DNA of 36,669 nt from Flavobacteriales bacterium (GCA_947488195.1 CANKYR010000011.1:1-36669); one strand, 5' to 3'. Shown: positions 18,291-26,934, counted from the first letter of the stretch. The notes: generated by a model not told the origin, from the letters alone. Program-made: numbers and translations.

Positions 18291-19298
18291 CGGGTATCGA
18301 CTTAAGGGAACCATTTTCAAATCTGAAATCTTATTTGCTTCCATTAAGTAATGCGCTGCTATGCCGATCATAGCCGCATTATCTGTGCAATATTTAAATT
18401 GAGGAATAAAGACTTCGACTCCATTATTTACCCCATACTCTGTAAGTTGTTTACGCAATTCACTGTTCGCTGAAACTCCGCCACAAATAGCTATTTGATT
18501 GGTCTTTGTTGAAGTCAATCCTCTTTGAATTTGTCGAAGCAAATAGGTGACTACTGTATGTTGAAACGAAGCACAAAGGTTCGCTCTTTCTTCTTCAATA
18601 AAATTCTGATTTAACTTTTGATTGTCTCTCAAGAAATAGAGCAACGAAGTTTTCAATCCGGAAAAACTAAAATTCAATCCTTCCACTTTTGGAATGGGAA
18701 AACTAAATTTCTTCGCATCCCCTGTTTGAGCCATTTTGTCCAATAATGGTCCCCCCGGGTAATCCAACCCCAAAACTTTCGCAGCTTTATCAAAGGCCTC
18801 TCCTCCTGCGTCATCAATGGTCTCACCCACTACTTCCATTCTTGTTGGTGAATGAACCACCACCAATTGCGTATGCCCGCCACTTACGGTCAAATTCAAA
18901 AATGGAAACGATGGTTTGTTCTCACAATCATCTGCAAAATGTGCAAGGATGTGTGCTTGCATATGATTCACTCCAACTAATGGGATTTCCAATGCAAGAC
19001 TCAAACTTTTGGCGAATGAAATCCCAACCAACAAAGAGCCCATAAGTCCAGGCCCTTGGGTTACTGCAATGACATCCAAATCACGTAGCTCCCTCCCTGC
19101 TGTCTTTAACGCAGCCTGAACAACAGCAGTAATCATGGTTTGATGCGCACGACTGGCAATTTCTGGAACTACACCTCCGTATTGCGCATGTTGCAATTGT
19201 GTAACGACTTCATTCGATAAAACTTTAGCACCCAGTAACACAGCTGCCGAGGTTTCGTCGCAGCTGCTTTCAATGGCTAAAATTAATTTATCTTCCAT
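18285..19298 (-). CDS. tsaD: tRNA N6-adenosine threonylcarbamoyltransferase
   Basis: TsaD transfers the threonylcarbamoyl group from TC-AMP to A37 of ANN-decoding tRNAs, working with TsaB and TsaE. The 337 residues start with the ASKHA-fold LAIESSCDETSAAV and carry the metal-binding His112 and His116 in NHMQAH. Further markers are TVSGGHTQLV, DDAGGEAFDKAAKVLGL and CGGVSANSELR. All expected motifs are intact and the length is normal. It begins one base after the stop of the ApbE-like gene and is probably transcribed with it. Confidence 0.96.
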   Translation of the reverse strand: MEDKLILAIESSCDETSAAVLLGAKVLSNEVVTQLQHAQYGGVVPEIASRAHQTMITAVVQAALKTAGRELRDLDVIAVTQGPGLMGSLLVGISFAKSLSLALEIPLVGVNHMQAHILAHFADDCENKPSFPFLNLTVSGGHTQLVVVHSPTRMEVVGETIDDAGGEAFDKAAKVLGLDYPGGPLLDKMAQTGDAKKFSFPIPKVEGLNFSFSGLKTSLLYFLRDNQKLNQNFIEEERANLCASFQHTVVTYLLRQIQRGLTSTKTNQIAICGGVSANSELRKQLTEYGVNNGVEVFIPQFKYCTDNAAMIGIAAHYLMEANKISDLKMVPLSRYPL

Positions 19299-19299
19299 T

Positions 19300-20349
19300 T
19301 TATTGTTTCGAAGGAGCCACCATCATTTTATTGAAATTCTCTGTTGAAGCTGATGCTCGCTCAGAATCCGATTTCATGAAATAAAGCAACGACTGAATAT
19401 CGCTCTCAGAATTTGACTCATAAAACTGACCAATTTCTTCCACACCCATAACCATGAATGCTTCAGCAAAAACATAAGATTCTACTATTGTCTTTGCAGA
19501 AACATAACTCTGATACATTTCATTCTGAACAGGAGAAAGCGTCTTCGGGTCGAGTAGCGATAATTTATTTCGTGCGTCGTATGTTGCATAAGCTCGATTC
19601 ACCACGCGCAAAAGATTTCCTGTGTTTTGCCCTGAGGTTTTCATGTCTAAGACATTTAAACTGTCCACTGCTGTTCCAAATCCAGCCTGCCACACATCGG
19701 TCTTCACAACGGCTTGCTTTACAGATACATTTCGCTCTTTCAAGTATTCAAGTATTTTATCCAAAACCATGGCACTTCCAAACTTCTGCAAATCAATTTG
19801 AACCTTTGCATTGTTTTTTCGAATGCGAGTTAATTTATAGACCCCGTTCTCTTCAACATCCTCAACATCAACATTAGCCGAATACATGCCTGTAAAGACT
19901 TTCAAGGAATCAATATTTGGAACTTTCGGCATTGGATTCAACAATTGTGGCAACCAAGCTATTTGGGCCGGAGAAAGAGTAAAATCCCAACTACCGCCTG
20001 AACGATAATTGAATTCTCTTGCCATGGTTAACATCACGCCCATGATTCGATTGTAATCTGTAAACTCAAAAAATCCGGTTTCAGCATTCGAGTAATTGTA
20101 TAGCATACATGTGCTATTCGGATTGCTCGCATCGATATGCATGCGCACCGCGTTTTCAATCGAGTCGAACGCGAACGAATAGTCGGTGGTGTCACCAACT
20201 ACGCTCACCGCATACTTCATTCCCAAAAAATCACGATCGTAATCTCTCCCTATCAATCCCCCATCTGTTTTACTTTTATTTCCACATGAATGAAAAACAA
20301 TTCCAAACAAAACGATTGCAAAAAATAGGATTAACGCATTTTTTTTCAT
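19300..20349 (-). CDS. Degenerate ApbE-like lipoprotein (FAD:protein FMN transferase homologue)
   Basis: This 349-residue protein has an N-terminal membrane segment ending in FHSC, a loose lipobox, so it is probably a lipoprotein. The body follows the ApbE layout: GMKYAVSVVGD, SWDFTLSPAQIAWL (cf. the FDPTVGPL region), VQIDLQKFGSAMVLDKIL (cf. the DLGGIAKGYAVD region), RAYATYDAR (cf. YATSGNY), LLDPKTLSP (cf. HIIDPRTG) and a final YVFAEAFMVMG (cf. ADALATALFVMG). However, the GGIAKGY core, the GGD/GGN motif, the His of HIIDP and the Asp/Thr of the metal site are not conserved. I therefore doubt that it transfers FMN. It is followed by tsaD and is divergent from the T9SS plug-family gene. Confidence 0.65.
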   Translation of the reverse strand: MKKNALILFFAIVLFGIVFHSCGNKSKTDGGLIGRDYDRDFLGMKYAVSVVGDTTDYSFAFDSIENAVRMHIDASNPNSTCMLYNYSNAETGFFEFTDYNRIMGVMLTMAREFNYRSGGSWDFTLSPAQIAWLPQLLNPMPKVPNIDSLKVFTGMYSANVDVEDVEENGVYKLTRIRKNNAKVQIDLQKFGSAMVLDKILEYLKERNVSVKQAVVKTDVWQAGFGTAVDSLNVLDMKTSGQNTGNLLRVVNRAYATYDARNKLSLLDPKTLSPVQNEMYQSYVSAKTIVESYVFAEAFMVMGVEEIGQFYESNSESDIQSLLYFMKSDSERASASTENFNKMMVAPSKQ

Positions 20350-20353
20350 GACA

Positions 20354-20361
20354 CAAAAATA
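20354..20361 (-). promoter_or_regulatory. -7 box of the ApbE-like gene, apparently leaderless
   Basis: The minus strand reads TATTTTTG (matches TAnnTTTG) and ends 4 bases before the ATG at 20349. It shares a 31-bp divergent intergenic region with the plug-family gene. Confidence 0.5.
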
Positions 20362-20368
20362 AACTGAA

Positions 20369-20376
20369 TAACTTTA
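20369..20376 (+). promoter_or_regulatory. -7 box of the T9SS plug-family gene, apparently leaderless
   Basis: TAACTTTA is one mismatch from TAnnTTTG and ends 4 bases before the ATG at 20381. Confidence 0.4.
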
Positions 20377-20380
20377 TCGC

Positions 20381-21670
20381 ATGCGGAATACTTCAACTAT
20401 CCTCGTTTATTTTTTTCCTTGTTGTTTCCTGTTATTCTTTGTTGAATTGAATGCACAAATTCCAACATCAAATAGCAACTTCGTTCATTCCGATTACGAC
20501 TATTTTTCGGTTGAAGCACACGCCAAGAACGCTGCTCTTTCCGGACCATTCTTAAACCTATTGAGTAACGACGTCATTCAATTTGAATTCGATGTGTTCA
20601 CTTCTCCTGATGAAGATTTATACTATTCCATATTTCACTGCGACCCTTTCTGGAATACCGATGACAGCAATCCTTCAGACGTTATACAAGGATTCACAAG
20701 TCAACGCGTTTCCTTCCCCGAAAACTCCATTCACACAACCGCTACTTTCGATCACTACCGATTCGAATTGCCCAATACCATGACCAAGTTTATTCAATCT
20801 GGAAACTACTACGTGGTTGTTCACGAAGGAAGCGAATACACTGAATCGAGCGTTCGAATTGGGTTTCGCATGGTGGTTTATGTTGAAGGGGATCACGGAT
20901 TGAATGCCGATATGAATATTAAGCGTGCTTCTACCATTCAACATCTTCAGTCACATCAGGAAGTTGATTTCACCATTTCACTAGCTAACACTCCTGTGTA
21001 CGACATGAACAAAGTCATTCCCGTTATTCTTCAAAACGGAAGATGGGAAGACGATAAAATGAATTTCCAACCGACTTACATTCAACCCAATAACGTTCTG
21101 CTGTATGATTATTCAAACGGTGAAAATGAATTTCCAGGGGGCGGCGAATGGGAAGCTTTTGAAACGAAGGATTTGAGAGTAAACGGATACAACGTCCAAA
21201 ACAACGTTCGTGTTGAAAATGAAAATCACATCTACCTATACCCCAGTCAGAATGAAATGAATCTCGCCTACACCAGTCGTTCCGACCTCAACGGTGCTGC
21301 ATTGATTTCCAGTGAAATTTATGAAGATGACGATCTAACCAGCGACTACACTTTTGTTCATTTCGAATTGAATTCACCCGAATTACTTAACAAGGTTTTT
21401 CTTGAATGTGGAAATGAATGGAATACTCCTATTCTGTGTGAATACAGTGACATTAAAAAAGCGTATCAAGCAACCATGTATTTGAAACAAGGTGTTTACA
21501 ATTACCGTTTTCGAATTGAACCTTCAACCTATAACCACGAAATTAATTTTGCTGAAGGAAACCATTCTGCCACTGAAAACAATTATCAGCTATTGGTATA
21601 CTACTACGACCGGAATGCTGGCTTTTTCAAATGCGGGGGAAACTTCATTCAAAATTCGAGAAGGAACTAA
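20381..21670 (+). CDS. Type IX secretion system plug protein family (DUF5103)
   Basis: The 429-residue protein has a signal peptide (hydrophobic LVYFFPCCFLLFFVELN, cleavage near NAQ) and is strand-rich throughout. It matches what I know of the DUF5103 family, now linked to the Plug protein that closes the periplasmic side of the SprA translocon in type IX secretion. Features seen are QFEFDVFTSPDEDLYYSI, SGNYYVVVHEG, a middle QEVDFTISL...VILQNGRWED stretch and FPGGGEWEAFETKDLRV. The last part has FLECGNEWN, MYLKQGVYNYRFRI and NYQLLVYYYDR. I infer a periplasmic/outer-membrane location. It is transcribed alone from a promoter that abuts the start codon. Its last 4 bases overlap the next gene tail to tail. 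I am confident of the family, less so of its exact role. Confidence 0.78.
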   Translation: MRNTSTILVYFFPCCFLLFFVELNAQIPTSNSNFVHSDYDYFSVEAHAKNAALSGPFLNLLSNDVIQFEFDVFTSPDEDLYYSIFHCDPFWNTDDSNPSDVIQGFTSQRVSFPENSIHTTATFDHYRFELPNTMTKFIQSGNYYVVVHEGSEYTESSVRIGFRMVVYVEGDHGLNADMNIKRASTIQHLQSHQEVDFTISLANTPVYDMNKVIPVILQNGRWEDDKMNFQPTYIQPNNVLLYDYSNGENEFPGGGEWEAFETKDLRVNGYNVQNNVRVENENHIYLYPSQNEMNLAYTSRSDLNGAALISSEIYEDDDLTSDYTFVHFELNSPELLNKVFLECGNEWNTPILCEYSDIKKAYQATMYLKQGVYNYRFRIEPSTYNHEINFAEGNHSATENNYQLLVYYYDRNAGFFKCGGNFIQNSRRN

Positions 21671-22398
21671 TCCTTGTCGTAATTGAAATCTTCTTCCTTC
21701 CACTCTCTTCTTCCACGTCTCCAAATTTTGTATTGTTGAAACTCTTCCTTCACAAAAATTAAGAATTCATACTGCGAACTCTGACGGATGAATTCGTCAC
21801 TCACATGCATGAAATCAATAAACGCATCAAACTCTTCATTGGTTAAATCAATTATATCATAGTCGACATACAAATGAAAAAGCTCTTTCAGCAAAGCCCG
21901 TTTCTTGTCTTCGTAAACCATGCGAGAAACCTCTAGCTTGCTTCTTTCACGTTTACTAAATTGCTCGTATAAAAACGTAATTGGATTACTTACATTAGCC
22001 GTCTTAAATTGATTTTCATCGAAGCCCAAACCGCGCAAATCTTCCTCAATGGATTCTAAATCTCGGGGTGAAATGAATTCAACAACGGGTAACATATATG
22101 TTCTATCATCAAGGAAAATTGTCGGGTGATAAACGTCCTTCACCAAAGAATCTTTCATACACAATTGACGCGTGTAATAACTCAAGGCAGTAATGCTTAA
22201 TGTGTCTGTCTTCTCACAAACAATGGAATAAAAACCACTTGAATTTCCGAAACTACCCGTCTTTGTTCTGTTGTTAACTATGATAGCGTTCGGAATACCT
22301 TGACCGTGAGGATCGCGCACTCTTCCTTCAATACGAATGGTCTGTGAAAATCCAATTAGGGAAAGAAATAAAAAGAAAAACAGACTGACACACCTCAT
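21667..22398 (-). CDS. Exported carboxypeptidase-regulatory-like domain protein
   Basis: This 243-residue protein begins with a signal peptide (VSLFFFLFLSLIGFSQ). A CarboxypepD_reg-like beta-sandwich follows (about 20-110), marked by IRIEGRVRDPHGQGIPNAI and the SFGNSSGFYSI turn. The second half is helical and charged, with KRERSKLEVSRMVYEDKKR, and ends in an acidic tail. Similar stand-alone proteins occur in Bacteroidota next to envelope genes, and the domain also forms the N-terminus of TonB-dependent receptors; no receptor barrel is present here. The function is unknown. It is transcribed toward the plug-family gene, and its promoter shares a 56-bp divergent region with the M28 peptidase gene. 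Confidence 0.7.
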   Translation of the reverse strand: MRCVSLFFFLFLSLIGFSQTIRIEGRVRDPHGQGIPNAIIVNNRTKTGSFGNSSGFYSIVCEKTDTLSITALSYYTRQLCMKDSLVKDVYHPTIFLDDRTYMLPVVEFISPRDLESIEEDLRGLGFDENQFKTANVSNPITFLYEQFSKRERSKLEVSRMVYEDKKRALLKELFHLYVDYDIIDLTNEEFDAFIDFMHVSDEFIRQSSQYEFLIFVKEEFQQYKIWRRGRREWKEEDFNYDKD

Positions 22399-22402
22399 AT
22401 AG

Positions 22403-22410
22403 CGAAGGTA
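22403..22410 (-). promoter_or_regulatory. Possible -7 box of the 22398 gene, apparently leaderless
   Basis: The minus strand reads TACCTTCG, one mismatch from TAnnTTTG, ending 4 bases before the ATG at 22398. Confidence 0.35.
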
Positions 22411-22418
22411 ACGAAGAA

Positions 22419-22450
22419 TTGAAAACTATATTGAATCGTCACTAAATTTG
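22419..22450 (+). promoter_or_regulatory. Promoter of the M28 peptidase gene, apparently leaderless
   Basis: A TTG (22419-22421) lies 21 bases before TAAATTTG (22443-22450), matching both Bacteroidota promoter elements. The box ends 4 bases before ATG 22455. The string TCACTAAATTTG followed by four bases and ATGAAAAAG is the same as at 9690. Confidence 0.6.
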
Positions 22451-22454
22451 CGGC

Positions 22455-23729
22455 ATGAAAAAGTTTTTACTTCAGATTTCTGTGGCAGTTGCATTCGCGA
22501 GTTGCACTGTACTTCCACATGAAAAAAAATCAACCGAAAGCGTTGCTCATTTAAAAACAGATGTTACGGTTTTGGCAGGTGATGCGTTCGAAGGAAGAGC
22601 TATAGGAACACCTGGCGCTGATAAAGCTGCTGTATATATTCAAGATCAATTTCTTCAAATTGGATTACTTCCAAAAGGAACTCTCGGATTTTTTCAAGCC
22701 TTCTCATTTATTCCGCAAGGACATGGACAAGTGCACCAAGTGGGTGACAGTTTGAAAATGGGAAAGTCATTGGTGAAAGAAATCAATGGGAAAAATGTTG
22801 TCGGATACATCGACAACGGTGCTGCGAATACCATCATCATTGGCGCACACTATGATCACTTGGGTTATGGCGACGAGAATAGCTTGTGGACAGGAGAGCG
22901 CGCCATTCACAACGGAGCAGATGACAACGCCAGCGGCGTATCTGCAATGATCGAATTGGCTCGCAAATTCAAAGCAGACAAATCTGCTTCAACCACTAAA
23001 TACAACTACCTCTTCATCGCCTTCAGCGGAGAAGAAAAAGGACTGTGGGGAAGCAACTACTTCTGCAAGAATCCGACTGTTGATTTGGCAACCGTGAATT
23101 GCATGATGAACATGGATATGGTTGGAAGGTTGAACGCAGAGCACGCTCTTTCAATTAGCGGAACAGGGACTTCTCCTGAATTTGAGAACTGGCTCACAAA
23201 AAACAACACAACGAATTTCAAATTGTTGTTCGATAAAAGTGGCATCGGTCCAAGCGATCACAGTTCGTTCTACAACATGGGACTACCCGTGTTACACTAC
23301 TTTACCGGTCAGCACAGCGACTACCACAAGCCAAGTGATGACTTCGACAAAATCAATTATGAGGGATTGAATGAAGTGGTGAATTACATGTATTCGATGT
23401 GTGTTGAAATGAATGCGCATTCGAAATTGGAATTCACAAAGACCATAGATCCAAAACCAATGAACTCTTCGTTTAAAGTAACACTAGGTGTTATGCCAGA
23501 TTATATGTTCAGCGGAGTTGGAATGCGTATCGATGGCGTGAAGGAAAATCGTCCAGCTGCATTAGCGGGACTTAAGCAAGGTGACATTGTTGTTCGCCTT
23601 GGAGAGAATAAAATTGCAGACATGAGTTCATACATGGAAGCGCTTGGAAAGTTTAACGAAGGTGACACAACTGAAGTTGAATATATTCGTGAAGGAAAAT
23701 CAACTGTAGGTCCTGTGATATTTAAGTAA
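22455..23729 (+). CDS. M28-family zinc aminopeptidase with PDZ domain, lipoprotein
   Basis: A 424-residue exopeptidase whose N-terminus (VAVAFASC) looks like a lipoprotein signal with Cys17. The two-zinc site of family M28 is complete: His132 in GAHYDHLG, the bridging Asp in GADDNASG (about 156-157), the Glu193-Glu194 pair in SGEEKGLWG, Asp221 in MNMDMVGR and His291 in DYHKPSDD. A PA-like insertion lies before the catalytic core. The C-terminus (about 340-424) is a PDZ domain with RPAALAGLKQGDIVVRLGE, probably for substrate or partner binding. It likely acts in the periplasm or on the surface to trim peptides. The next gene starts 1 base after its stop, so the two are co-transcribed. Confidence 0.92.
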   Translation: MKKFLLQISVAVAFASCTVLPHEKKSTESVAHLKTDVTVLAGDAFEGRAIGTPGADKAAVYIQDQFLQIGLLPKGTLGFFQAFSFIPQGHGQVHQVGDSLKMGKSLVKEINGKNVVGYIDNGAANTIIIGAHYDHLGYGDENSLWTGERAIHNGADDNASGVSAMIELARKFKADKSASTTKYNYLFIAFSGEEKGLWGSNYFCKNPTVDLATVNCMMNMDMVGRLNAEHALSISGTGTSPEFENWLTKNNTTNFKLLFDKSGIGPSDHSSFYNMGLPVLHYFTGQHSDYHKPSDDFDKINYEGLNEVVNYMYSMCVEMNAHSKLEFTKTIDPKPMNSSFKVTLGVMPDYMFSGVGMRIDGVKENRPAALAGLKQGDIVVRLGENKIADMSSYMEALGKFNEGDTTEVEYIREGKSTVGPVIFK

Positions 23730-23730
23730 T

Positions 23731-24969
23731 ATGAAGAAACTATTTTTCTGTGCGGGGTTGGTGGTTTTCGCCAACCTTTTACATGCACAAACACGCGTGT
23801 TGTTCATTGGGAACAGTTACACTGCGGTAAATAACTTGCCTCAATTAACCGCCGATTGTGCCTTGAGCATTGGCTTCGCAGGAATGCCTTTGGAAGTGGC
23901 AAGTAGCACTCCTGGAGGCACTACATTCCAAATGCATACCACCAATGCAACATCTCAAAACCTCATAAATCAAGGAAACTGGGATTATGTTGTCCTTCAA
24001 GAACAAAGTCAACTCCCCTCCTTTCCAGATGGGCAAGTCGCAGCGGAGTGTTTTCCATTTGCAACGCAATTGAACAACCAAATACTTGCAGTAGATTCTT
24101 GCACCGAGACGGTTTTTTATATGACTTGGGGAAGACAGAATGGAGATGCCTCTAACTGCGCTTCTTGGCCACCCGTATGCACATATGAGGGCATGGACAG
24201 TTTGTTGAATCTTCGCTACAGACAAATGGCCATTGATAACCAGGCAATTCTTTCTCCGGTTGGAGCACTGTGGAAATACATAAGAACGACCTACCCCGAA
24301 ATAAATTTATATTCCGCAGATGGCAGTCATCCTTCTCTTGAGGGAAGTTATGCCGCAGCATGCAGCATGATTGCGGTAATGCTTCGCACTGACCCGTATC
24401 TCATTACATATTCCTCAACATTAGATCCTGTTGTTGCCGAAAAAATAAAATTAGCAGCTCAAGAAGTCGTATTTAATAATTTATTGGAATGGCACGTAGG
24501 TGAATATGATCCAGCTGTATCAATTAGCTCATCATCCAATGGATTAAATCTTCAAATTGAAAATCTATCTGCAACGGGTTGGAATTTCACTTGGGACTTT
24601 GGAGATGGGAGTTCTTCAACCGATTTTGCTGCGCAACATGTCTACAATTCATCCGGAAGTTATGTGCTAAGTTATTCAGCTATCGATGCCTGCGGAAGAA
24701 CAGCGCAAGATTCTTTTGATATTCAAATGCAAGAAAATAATATAGAGGAAATAAATCGCGAGTATCGCGTGCGAAATTTAGAGAGTGGTTTCGCTCTGGA
24801 TTTCAATTTTCCTGTTACCAAAGTTTCTGTTTATGATCTAAACGGAAGACTTATAGAATATTCAACGGAAAATGTAAATACTTTTTTTCTAAAAAAATCA
24901 AGCAGCCCTAAAATTATTCAGTTCATTATGAATGGAATAAGTCATCGGATAATACTAGGCGTTTTATAA
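23731..24969 (+). CDS. Secreted SGNH/GDSL-like hydrolase with PKD domain and T9SS-type C-terminus
   Basis: The 412-residue protein has a signal peptide (LFFCAGLVVFANLLHA). The N-terminal two-thirds resemble the DUF4886/SGNH hydrolase fold: nucleophile Ser29 in LFIGNSYTAVNN, a DYVVLQEQSQ block, and Asp197 and His200 in ADGSHPSLEGSY. A PKD domain follows (about 270-335) with FTWDFGDGSSS. The last 75 residues look like a type A T9SS sorting domain (VSVYDLNGRLIEY), although the terminal half is unusual, ending in HRIILGVL rather than the usual basic strand. I infer a surface-exposed or secreted esterase acting on polysaccharide substituents. It is in one transcript with the M28 peptidase; a terminator is found at 25091. 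Confidence 0.75.
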   Translation: MKKLFFCAGLVVFANLLHAQTRVLFIGNSYTAVNNLPQLTADCALSIGFAGMPLEVASSTPGGTTFQMHTTNATSQNLINQGNWDYVVLQEQSQLPSFPDGQVAAECFPFATQLNNQILAVDSCTETVFYMTWGRQNGDASNCASWPPVCTYEGMDSLLNLRYRQMAIDNQAILSPVGALWKYIRTTYPEINLYSADGSHPSLEGSYAAACSMIAVMLRTDPYLITYSSTLDPVVAEKIKLAAQEVVFNNLLEWHVGEYDPAVSISSSSNGLNLQIENLSATGWNFTWDFGDGSSSTDFAAQHVYNSSGSYVLSYSAIDACGRTAQDSFDIQMQENNIEEINREYRVRNLESGFALDFNFPVTKVSVYDLNGRLIEYSTENVNTFFLKKSSSPKIIQFIMNGISHRIILGVL

Positions 24970-25027
24970 CTGCGTTATTGTTCAAAACTACTACAAATAA
25001 TAACATTAAAATACCCCTGAACCTGCG

Positions 25028-25125
25028 TATTTTCGCGCCGTTAAGTCCATTCGCAGTTTCTGCTGTGGGTCTTTTTAGTTAAGGTAAAGCAAACCCTCGA
25101 AAACGTTCGGGGGTTTGTTTTTTCT
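25028..25125 (+). ncRNA. Candidate small RNA or long 3' UTR in a gene-free stretch
   Basis: The 246-base gap between the PKD and starch-binding-protein genes holds a possible -7 box TATTTTCG (25028-25035), a small GCAG-TTT-CTGC hairpin (25053-25063), a T-rich run, and a strong terminator at 25091-25125. If the box is used, an RNA of about 85 bases would result. The same sequence could simply be the end of the 23731 transcript. No known RNA family is recognised. Confidence 0.3.
25091..25125 (+). terminator. Intrinsic terminator
   Basis: An 11-bp stem (AAACCCTCGAA with TTCGGGGGTTT, one G-T pair) around AACG is followed by GTTTTTTCTT. It ends the plus-strand transcript of the M28/SGNH genes or of the candidate small RNA. 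Confidence 0.85.
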
Positions 25126-25161
25126 TAAACTTTCCCGTTCAACTACAATATTTATTGCAAT

Positions 25162-25191
25162 AAAAAAAGGCTACCTTCCGGCAGCCTTTTT
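25162..25191 (-). terminator. Intrinsic terminator of the starch-binding-like gene, possibly bidirectional
   Basis: AAAAAGGCT (25164-25172) pairs with AGCCTTTTT (25183-25191), extended by an inner CC-TTCC-GG pairing. On the minus strand it is followed by more T residues, 24 bases after the 25216 stop codon. The A and T runs on both sides would allow termination in both directions. Confidence 0.8.
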
Positions 25192-25215
25192 CTAAAATTA
25201 ATCTGTTCAAATGAA

Positions 25216-26934
25216 TTATTGAACTGCGATTTGTACAGCAGTTCTTTCAATTCCGTTTGACAATTCGATAGCATAAATTCCACCAGCAACACCTTCTAAG
25301 TTCACACGAACTTGATTGTTACCAGTTGGAAGATTACCCATGTACTGAGTAGAAACTACTTGACCTAAGTTGTTCATTACACGAACAGTGATAGGTGCAG
25401 ATTTTACTTGTCCGAAAGAAAGAGTTACGAACTCATTCGCTGGAACTGGGTAGGCATTCAATACAGTTAAAGCCATAGCCTCTTGAACACCAATGATACA
25501 ATCAGCGCAAGAATCGAAACATACTGTGTTCAATACCTCTGCAATACCTGTGCGAGTGTGAAGACGGTTGTAACCACCAACACCGTTAGCAATACCACAG
25601 TTCATTAATCCTGCAGCCTCTTCATTCGCAGAAACAGCTACATCTCCATTAACAAACTTGTACTGAATGTCAGCAGAACCGCTAACGTTCACTGTGCACT
25701 CATAAACTCCGTCTAAGTTGTCATCAGTCATTTGAACTGCACCTGCTTGCCATACTGGAGTTGTGAAACCACCAATCATCCAAACACCTGCAGCACTCGC
25801 ACCGGTAGTGAACATATTCACGCGGAAAGTGATGTCAGCAGCAGCTGGATCAACAATACACTCAGCTCCACATTGGTTGTAGCAGAAATGCTCAACAACT
25901 GGATCAGCAGCAACTACTAATTGACGGTTTCCACCTACATTACAATCTGCAGGTAAAGATTCATTAGGGTCGTCCCATGAAGCTCCGTTTACAAATTTGT
26001 ATTGGTAATTACCCGGCTGAAGCACAAGAGTTAATTCATAAATATTGTCACCGTCTGGGTCAGTCATTAATGTGTTAGCATCGCCAGGATTCCATTCTTG
26101 GAAAGAACCTGCAACGTGAGGACCTGCAGAGTTAACAGTTTGCAAAGACATATCAACTCTGAAAAATACAGAGGTTGGAGCCTGGCAAGGACCGCAAGCA
26201 CTGAAACAAAATACGTCACCAACTGTATTTGTTTCAGCTATATCCGAGAAGCGGTCGCCTGTAAGAGCACATTCACTGGGAACGGTTTCTGCGAAAGCGA
26301 AATCATTTCCATTGAGAAATTTATACTTCACTGATGTTGCGGTACCGATAGAAAAATAACCCTCGTAAATACCGTTACCGTCTGGATCAATCAATTGTGA
26401 TACAGCAGGGTTCCAACCTTGGAAGTCACCTGCCACGAAGATACCCGCTGGGTTAACACCTTCAGCTTCTTGAGTCATGTCTACACGGAAACGAACCGTT
26501 TTTTCCCCGCAAGCAGCACATGAAGCATAACAAACTGTCATGCTCTCTGTAGCATTCAATCCTGAAATAGACCAAAAACGATTGTCGTTTCCATTTACTT
26601 GAACTTGACAAGCCGATGGAACATCTTCAACGAAAGGCCAATAGTTACCATTGATGAACTTAAACTCATAACGCTCAGCAACTAAGTTCAAGGTAATGGT
26701 ATAGATACCGTTCGCTTGCATGGTCATTAGATTTCCTGCTGGATCCCAGTTAACATAAGACGGATTTTCAGCAGAACCATCACCATTAACATCATTAAAA
26801 TTACCGGCAAGATGCACGCCGTTTGGACTAACCGTTAGACCGGTCATGTCGACATTAAACGTAACGGCAACTGGGGTCTGAGCCATCATTGCAGTTGTTA
26901 ACGCGACGAAACAAAATGTAAAAATTTTTTTCAT
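25216..26934 (-). CDS. Secreted protein with four starch-binding-like modules and T9SS sorting domain
   Basis: The 572 residues comprise a signal peptide (ends AMMAQ), four related modules at about 23-143, 146-250, 255-357 and 367-479, and a type A T9SS sorting domain (486-572, with NAYPVPANEFVTL, VRVMNNLGQVV and GGIYAIEL). Each module has the pattern V-x-F-x-V-x-M, then AGxFxxWNP, an aspartate-rich DPDGNGIYE turn, and YxxKFxNG, which resembles CBM20/CBM48-type glucan-binding E-set domains. Each ends in a cysteine cluster such as CYASCAAC or CFDSCADC. It is divergent from a GH13 amylase, so I infer cell-surface or secreted alpha-glucan binding. No catalytic domain is present. Confidence 0.82.
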   Translation of the reverse strand: MKKIFTFCFVALTTAMMAQTPVAVTFNVDMTGLTVSPNGVHLAGNFNDVNGDGSAENPSYVNWDPAGNLMTMQANGIYTITLNLVAERYEFKFINGNYWPFVEDVPSACQVQVNGNDNRFWSISGLNATESMTVCYASCAACGEKTVRFRVDMTQEAEGVNPAGIFVAGDFQGWNPAVSQLIDPDGNGIYEGYFSIGTATSVKYKFLNGNDFAFAETVPSECALTGDRFSDIAETNTVGDVFCFSACGPCQAPTSVFFRVDMSLQTVNSAGPHVAGSFQEWNPGDANTLMTDPDGDNIYELTLVLQPGNYQYKFVNGASWDDPNESLPADCNVGGNRQLVVAADPVVEHFCYNQCGAECIVDPAAADITFRVNMFTTGASAAGVWMIGGFTTPVWQAGAVQMTDDNLDGVYECTVNVSGSADIQYKFVNGDVAVSANEEAAGLMNCGIANGVGGYNRLHTRTGIAEVLNTVCFDSCADCIIGVQEAMALTVLNAYPVPANEFVTLSFGQVKSAPITVRVMNNLGQVVSTQYMGNLPTGNNQVRVNLEGVAGGIYAIELSNGIERTAVQIAVQ

